Below are positions 60,542-64,000 of a stretch of DNA of 64,000 nt, in pieces. Origin of the DNA: Clostridiaceae bacterium (GTDB lineage: Bacteria > Bacillota > Clostridia > Lachnospirales > Lachnospiraceae). Each line of letters begins with the position of its first letter. Position 1 is the stretch's first letter. The DNA lies in the NCBI GenBank assembly GCA_009911065.1, contig QXWR01000001.1, positions 124,001 to 188,000 on the forward strand, in the 5' to 3' direction. Position numbers and translations under genes: made by a program. Below the pieces are notes generated by a model. It was given only the letters and a program-made list of their open reading frames with translations. It did no database searches and was not told the DNA's origin.

Positions 60542-60572
60542 GGCGGCAGTCATACTGCCGCCTTATTTGTTT
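60542..60572. terminator. terminator between glyA and the next gene
   Basis: GGCGGCAG pairs with CTGCCGCC, then TTATTTGTTTT. It serves glyA and lies at the end of the converging gene. Confidence 0.85.
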
Positions 60573-61084
60573 TACTTAATGCCCTCACAAAACACCACGA
60601 TTTTCTCAGGCGTGGTTTGAGCAGGAATGCTGCGGGTAGTTGCACCGTAAATAACCAGAAGCAGCTTGCCGGACAAGGAGCCGCCAAAGGGCTGGCCATT
60701 GGGAAGCATTTGGCGTGTTTGGGAAGAAATGTTTAGGCGCAGTGTATCATCCGAGTTGGTCAGCTGGCGGCTGGAAGTGCTGTTGGTAAAAACATCCAGG
60801 GCAGCATAGGTCCCGGCAGGGGTAAGAGCCACAGCTGCCGCCCGGTACAAGGGGGGATAAATTAAAGGAACCGGATCGAAAAGAGAATAAAAGCAAGTTA
60901 CCGGATCACCGACCTTGATGGGATGATGATTCAGAACATAGGTGGAACCATCTACATTCATTCGAACAATGCCCTGATCGAATGTTTGAAGAGTCAAAGT
61001 AATACCGCATCCAGCCAAAGCAGGGGTGGTGGTCTGCCATTGAACTTCAAGAACTCTTCCTGATGTGGGAGTATATTGGGACAT
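60572..61084 (-). CDS. hypothetical protein
   Basis: A 170-residue protein (MSQYTPTSGRVLEVQWQTTTPALAGCG...). It is beta-rich (VRMNVDGSTYVLNHHPIKVGDPVTCFY) and could form a small OB- or SH3-like barrel, but no family is recognised. No signal peptide or membrane segment. The 156 bases upstream show no other gene. Confidence 0.65.
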   Translation of the reverse strand: MSQYTPTSGRVLEVQWQTTTPALAGCGITLTLQTFDQGIVRMNVDGSTYVLNHHPIKVGDPVTCFYSLFDPVPLIYPPLYRAAAVALTPAGTYAALDVFTNSTSSRQLTNSDDTLRLNISSQTRQMLPNGQPFGGSLSGKLLLVIYGATTRSIPAQTTPEKIVVFCEGIK

Positions 61085-61240
61085 GAAAGCCTCCGGAGCA
61101 TGTTATCATGGTTAATATATGATGAAAAAAGACCGATTGACATTGAAATGTATATTTTTACAAAAAATAAGCCACATGCTTGTCTGCACACAAACATATG
61201 GCTCAATTTCATGAAGCAATCCAAATAACTGCAGAATACC

Positions 61241-63136
61241 CTAAATTTTAATCAAATGAAAGGCCAGCTGGCTGGCTGTCATCATCTGGGCTTCTCTCTG
61301 GTGGCAAGTAAAGAGAAGAATTTGATGTTCATAAGTTTGAGACAGCCACTTGAGCGTGGTTTTTAACCGCTCCTCATCGTACTGAACAAAGCTGTCATCG
61401 AAAATCAAAGGCATCTGATCATGTCCGCTCTGAATCAGCTGTGCTGCAGCCAGACGCAAGGCCAGATAGACCTGATCCAAAGTCCCGCTGCTGACCAGAG
61501 TTACAGGGACAAGCTTTGTTCGGGTATTCATAAACAGATTCAAATTTTCATCTACACTCATGCTGTCATACGCGCCGCCTGTAATATTGAAAATCATATC
61601 TGAGGCAGCTTTATTCAGATACAGACCAAAGGAATCCCGAATGGTGGAGGACAGTTCTGTCATGGTGTCAAGGGCAAGGTCTATAGCCGCAATTTCCTCC
61701 CGGATTCGGTCGTTTTCCTCAAGAACCTGTTTTAAAGCTTCCACTTGGTCTTTGCACTGGGCAAGATAGTCCAGTTTCTTTTCCAGTTCCCACTGGGTTT
61801 TCTGCTGGCGGGAAATAATGTCATCGCAGGAAGCCGCCTGATCTTTCAGGGTAGCAATCTCAGTGGAGTATTCCTCAAGTGTAGCTTCCGACCGTACCAG
61901 CGTCTGACTTAATCGAATATACTCTTCCATACGGGCGAGAAAAGCATCCATGGCTTCTCCGGAAATGGAAGAATCCCCTAAATGACGGGAAAATACTTCC
62001 TGCAGCAGCTTGCTGGCATAAGAAAGATCCCGACGATGTCGTTTGCGGGAAGAGACGATAGCAATTCCAATAATTACAAACAACAAAGACAAAACAATCA
62101 AACCAACCATCAGAAGCAGAGCCGGATCATGAAGGGTGAACAGGGGAGCGGTTTTGGTGGAAAGGCCGGTGAGAGCCTGCCGCCGCATATGTTCCTGAAC
62201 GCCCAGGACGGTCGCAAAAACAGCTGTAAGTAAGGTAAGAAAAAAAGCAAGTCCAGCCAGAATCGCAGGAGATTTCTTCTCACAGGCAGTTTTTGCTGAC
62301 TGATAGGATTCATAGATTTTGGCTGTCTCATCCCGGTAGGCTGTAACAGAGTCTTCATCGCTAAATTGAGCGCCGGCCAGAGACTGACGCCCGGAAGCAA
62401 TCTTTTGAAGAAGGGTTTCCCGCTCTTGCTGCTGCCTGGAAATCTGGTCCTGAACCTGGGAGCGCATATTCTGATAAGACTGAAGCTGATTTTCATATTC
62501 CGGCGCAGCAATTTCCCGCTCCATGTTCCGGATATCGGCCAGCAATGCAGTATAATTCCGGGCAGCATCCGGGTCCAGCATCCGGTCAAAATCCTTTCGC
62601 TTGCTTCGCAAATGGGAGGTGGCGCGGGTGATGTTTAAAGACATATTGCCAGTAGTATTCATATTGGCAATATAATTGCGCAGTTCGGCAACCATACCGC
62701 CGTCAGTGGCGCTTTTTAACTGACCAATGCTGATTGTATTAATATAGGAAGTTTCACTTAACCCACACAGCAGTTGATCCAGAAACACTTTGGTAGGCTC
62801 CACCTGCTTTCCCAATGTCTCATCCACAATGGTCAGAGATTTTTTGTCTTTGCGGAAATTCCGTTCAATCCGGTAAATGGTTTTGTCTTGTTCCAGCCGC
62901 AGCCAGCCGCCGTAAGCAGCTTTGTTGTCCCATGGCTCATAATGAGACCAGGTATCATTTTTGGAGGCCCGTCCTCTGGCTCGTTCCAGACCAAACAGCA
63001 TACAGCGGATAAAAGTGTGGATGGTGGACTTGCCGGCTTCGTTTTTCCCATGTATAATATTCAGGCCATCCGAAAAGACCAGATCCCGGTCATGGAATTT
63101 ACCGAATCCGTCAATGTGTAAATCCAGTAATTTCAT
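61241..63136 (-). CDS. YhaN-like SMC/AAA ATPase with membrane segments
   Basis: A 631-residue Rad50/SbcC-like ATPase: Walker A GKNEAGKST at ~30-39, Q-loop region, a long coiled coil, two central membrane-like segments (~290-312 and ~340-360), a second coiled coil, then an ABC-type signature (LVSSGTLDQVYLALRLAAAQLI) and Walker B (PLIFDDSFVQYD). This arrangement is that of the YhaN family, which acts with a YhaO/SbcD-like nuclease, encoded immediately upstream here. Start ATG 63136. Confidence 0.85.
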   Translation of the reverse strand: MKLLDLHIDGFGKFHDRDLVFSDGLNIIHGKNEAGKSTIHTFIRCMLFGLERARGRASKNDTWSHYEPWDNKAAYGGWLRLEQDKTIYRIERNFRKDKKSLTIVDETLGKQVEPTKVFLDQLLCGLSETSYINTISIGQLKSATDGGMVAELRNYIANMNTTGNMSLNITRATSHLRSKRKDFDRMLDPDAARNYTALLADIRNMEREIAAPEYENQLQSYQNMRSQVQDQISRQQQERETLLQKIASGRQSLAGAQFSDEDSVTAYRDETAKIYESYQSAKTACEKKSPAILAGLAFFLTLLTAVFATVLGVQEHMRRQALTGLSTKTAPLFTLHDPALLLMVGLIVLSLLFVIIGIAIVSSRKRHRRDLSYASKLLQEVFSRHLGDSSISGEAMDAFLARMEEYIRLSQTLVRSEATLEEYSTEIATLKDQAASCDDIISRQQKTQWELEKKLDYLAQCKDQVEALKQVLEENDRIREEIAAIDLALDTMTELSSTIRDSFGLYLNKAASDMIFNITGGAYDSMSVDENLNLFMNTRTKLVPVTLVSSGTLDQVYLALRLAAAQLIQSGHDQMPLIFDDSFVQYDEERLKTTLKWLSQTYEHQILLFTCHQREAQMMTASQLAFHLIKI

Positions 63137-63153
63137 CCTAAGAATCCTCCTAA

Positions 63154-64000
63154 CTATTTTCTCTCATCCGTTGTGCTGAGCAGAGCGTCAATGCCATAAT
63201 ACAAAGCCTTCTTTTCCACTGTGCTCATTTCTTCCTTCTGAAGGGTCCGAATATAAAAACCAATCATATCACTTGGATGCTGGGCAAAAAGCCGGCTGAA
63301 ATCATATTGGGGTTCGGATTCGTCAATGATTTCAATGATCTGCATCCGTTTTTCCAGAGAACTTAAATCAAACTGAATATCCGGGTCGCGCCTGCCCCGG
63401 ATGCGAAAACGGTAAATATGCTCAAAGCCCCGTTTGGAAGCCTCATCGGTAATCCGGACACAAAGCTCTCCATTGGTGGTGGCTGTGGTCACATGAATGA
63501 TGAGCGGCACATACTGGGCCTGGGACAAAGGCAGGTATTCCAGCCGGGTGACTTTTCGTGTGGCAGGATTGATTTCCCCAAACACAATTCCATGGCGTCC
63601 GGTTTCTGTCTTGTCCAAAGGTTCCGGAGAGCCAGGATAGGCATAGGAAAAATCCGGTGCGATTTCCGGCTTGTGAATATGTCCCAATGCTCCATAGGAG
63701 AAACCGGCGCTGGCAATGGCCTTTTTATCCAAAGGCAGATGGGAACTATCTCCCCCATGGGCAAGAAGCAGATGGATTCGCGGCGCTTCCGGAGGATGAA
63801 TGTCCTTTAAAAGCGGTTCTGTAATCTCTGTAGTGTGATAGGAAAAAGAGACAATATCCACGTTTTGCTTTTCAAAAATATACACGGAAGGGTTTTCTTC
63901 CATTATAAAAGTAACATTGGAACACCAGGTAAAACTGTGAAGGGCGCTGTTGGGGCGGATTCGGTCGTGATTGCCGGCAATGATAACCACACGTACCCCA
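63154..64000 (-). CDS. SbcD/YhaO-like metallophosphoesterase (partial)
   Basis: Nuclease partner of the YhaN-like ATPase. Only the C-terminal 278+ residues are inside the window; the frame is open to the right edge, so the N-terminus lies beyond it. GNHDRIRPNS (metal-binding Asn-His-Asp), LLLAHGGDSS and GALGHIHKPEI give the phosphoesterase motifs. The stop lies 17 bases before the YhaN-like start, so the two are one operon. Confidence 0.85.
   Translation of the reverse strand, partial: GVRVVIIAGNHDRIRPNSALHSFTWCSNVTFIMEENPSVYIFEKQNVDIVSFSYHTTEITEPLLKDIHPPEAPRIHLLLAHGGDSSHLPLDKKAIASAGFSYGALGHIHKPEIAPDFSYAYPGSPEPLDKTETGRHGIVFGEINPATRKVTRLEYLPLSQAQYVPLIIHVTTATTNGELCVRITDEASKRGFEHIYRFRIRGRRDPDIQFDLSSLEKRMQIIEIIDESEPQYDFSRLFAQHPSDMIGFYIRTLQKEEMSTVEKKALYYGIDALLSTTDERK

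Noticed and set aside
1..64000. tRNA or rRNA genes
   Set aside because: None recognised; the integration site is a protein gene, not a tRNA.

Overview
The window joins two different kinds of DNA. Bases 1 to about 26,770 are the right-hand part of a temperate tailed-phage genome (a prophage) of the kind found in gut Clostridia. Bases from about 26,780 to 64,000 are ordinary chromosome. Strong AGGAGG-type ribosome sites, TRAP and SpoVB-type transporters, barnase/barstar and the overall gene set suggest a Firmicutes host, most likely Lachnospiraceae. I cannot name the species.

Prophage. Almost all genes lie on the minus strand, so they read from high to low coordinates. From 21.25 kb leftwards come early genes of unknown role, a tubulin-type partition module (tubC-like 10-bp iterons, TubR-like wHTH, TubZ-like GTPase; 16.2-17.6 kb), a replisome organiser with an iteron-like origin inside its gene, a DnaC-like helicase loader, HAD, DUF2786 and SSB proteins, a zinc-ribbon/ASCH pair, a radical SAM protein and a frameshifted Dam methylase. 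A RinA-like late activator and a small tyrosine recombinase follow. The late packaging and head genes come last (TerS, TerL, gpW-like, portal, ClpP-like protease with a probable nested scaffold), and the rest of the head and tail genes run off the left edge. A CI-type repressor (21.4 kb) faces the early genes across a divergent promoter with repeated operators. A large serine recombinase (23.3-25.3 kb) is the likely true integrase.

Junction. Just right of the last phage gene, about 45 codons of the 3' end of an Ldh-family (malate/lactate-type) dehydrogenase remain, directly upstream of a dctPQM TRAP transporter. The prophage therefore appears to have split the first gene of a transport/catabolic operon; the 5' part should lie beyond the left edge of the window.

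Chromosome. After dctPQM come a SpoVB/MATE-like flippase; a lipoprotein-anchored barnase, barstar and HAMP-protein operon; recJ; a HicB-like orphan; a HAD phosphatase; an M18 aminopeptidase; an MMPL-family exporter overlapping a 1013-residue GLUG-repeat surface protein; another HAD protein; gltX; and an alpha-glucan locus (GH31, LacI regulator, malQ, GH13) with a diguanylate cyclase inserted. An AAA-ATPase/PD-(D/E)XK protein, glyA, a hypothetical protein and a YhaN/SbcD-like pair complete the window; the last gene is cut by the right edge. Two intergenic families stand out: a dispersed CTAGAGTGTGTCTGAAA-type palindromic repeat, and a 150-bp element upstream of glyA that can fold into an outer stem closing three hairpins.

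The most interesting unit is the combination of a TubZ/TubR/iteron partition module with a serine integrase in a prophage sitting inside a metabolic gene. It suggests an element able to persist either integrated or as a segregating plasmid.
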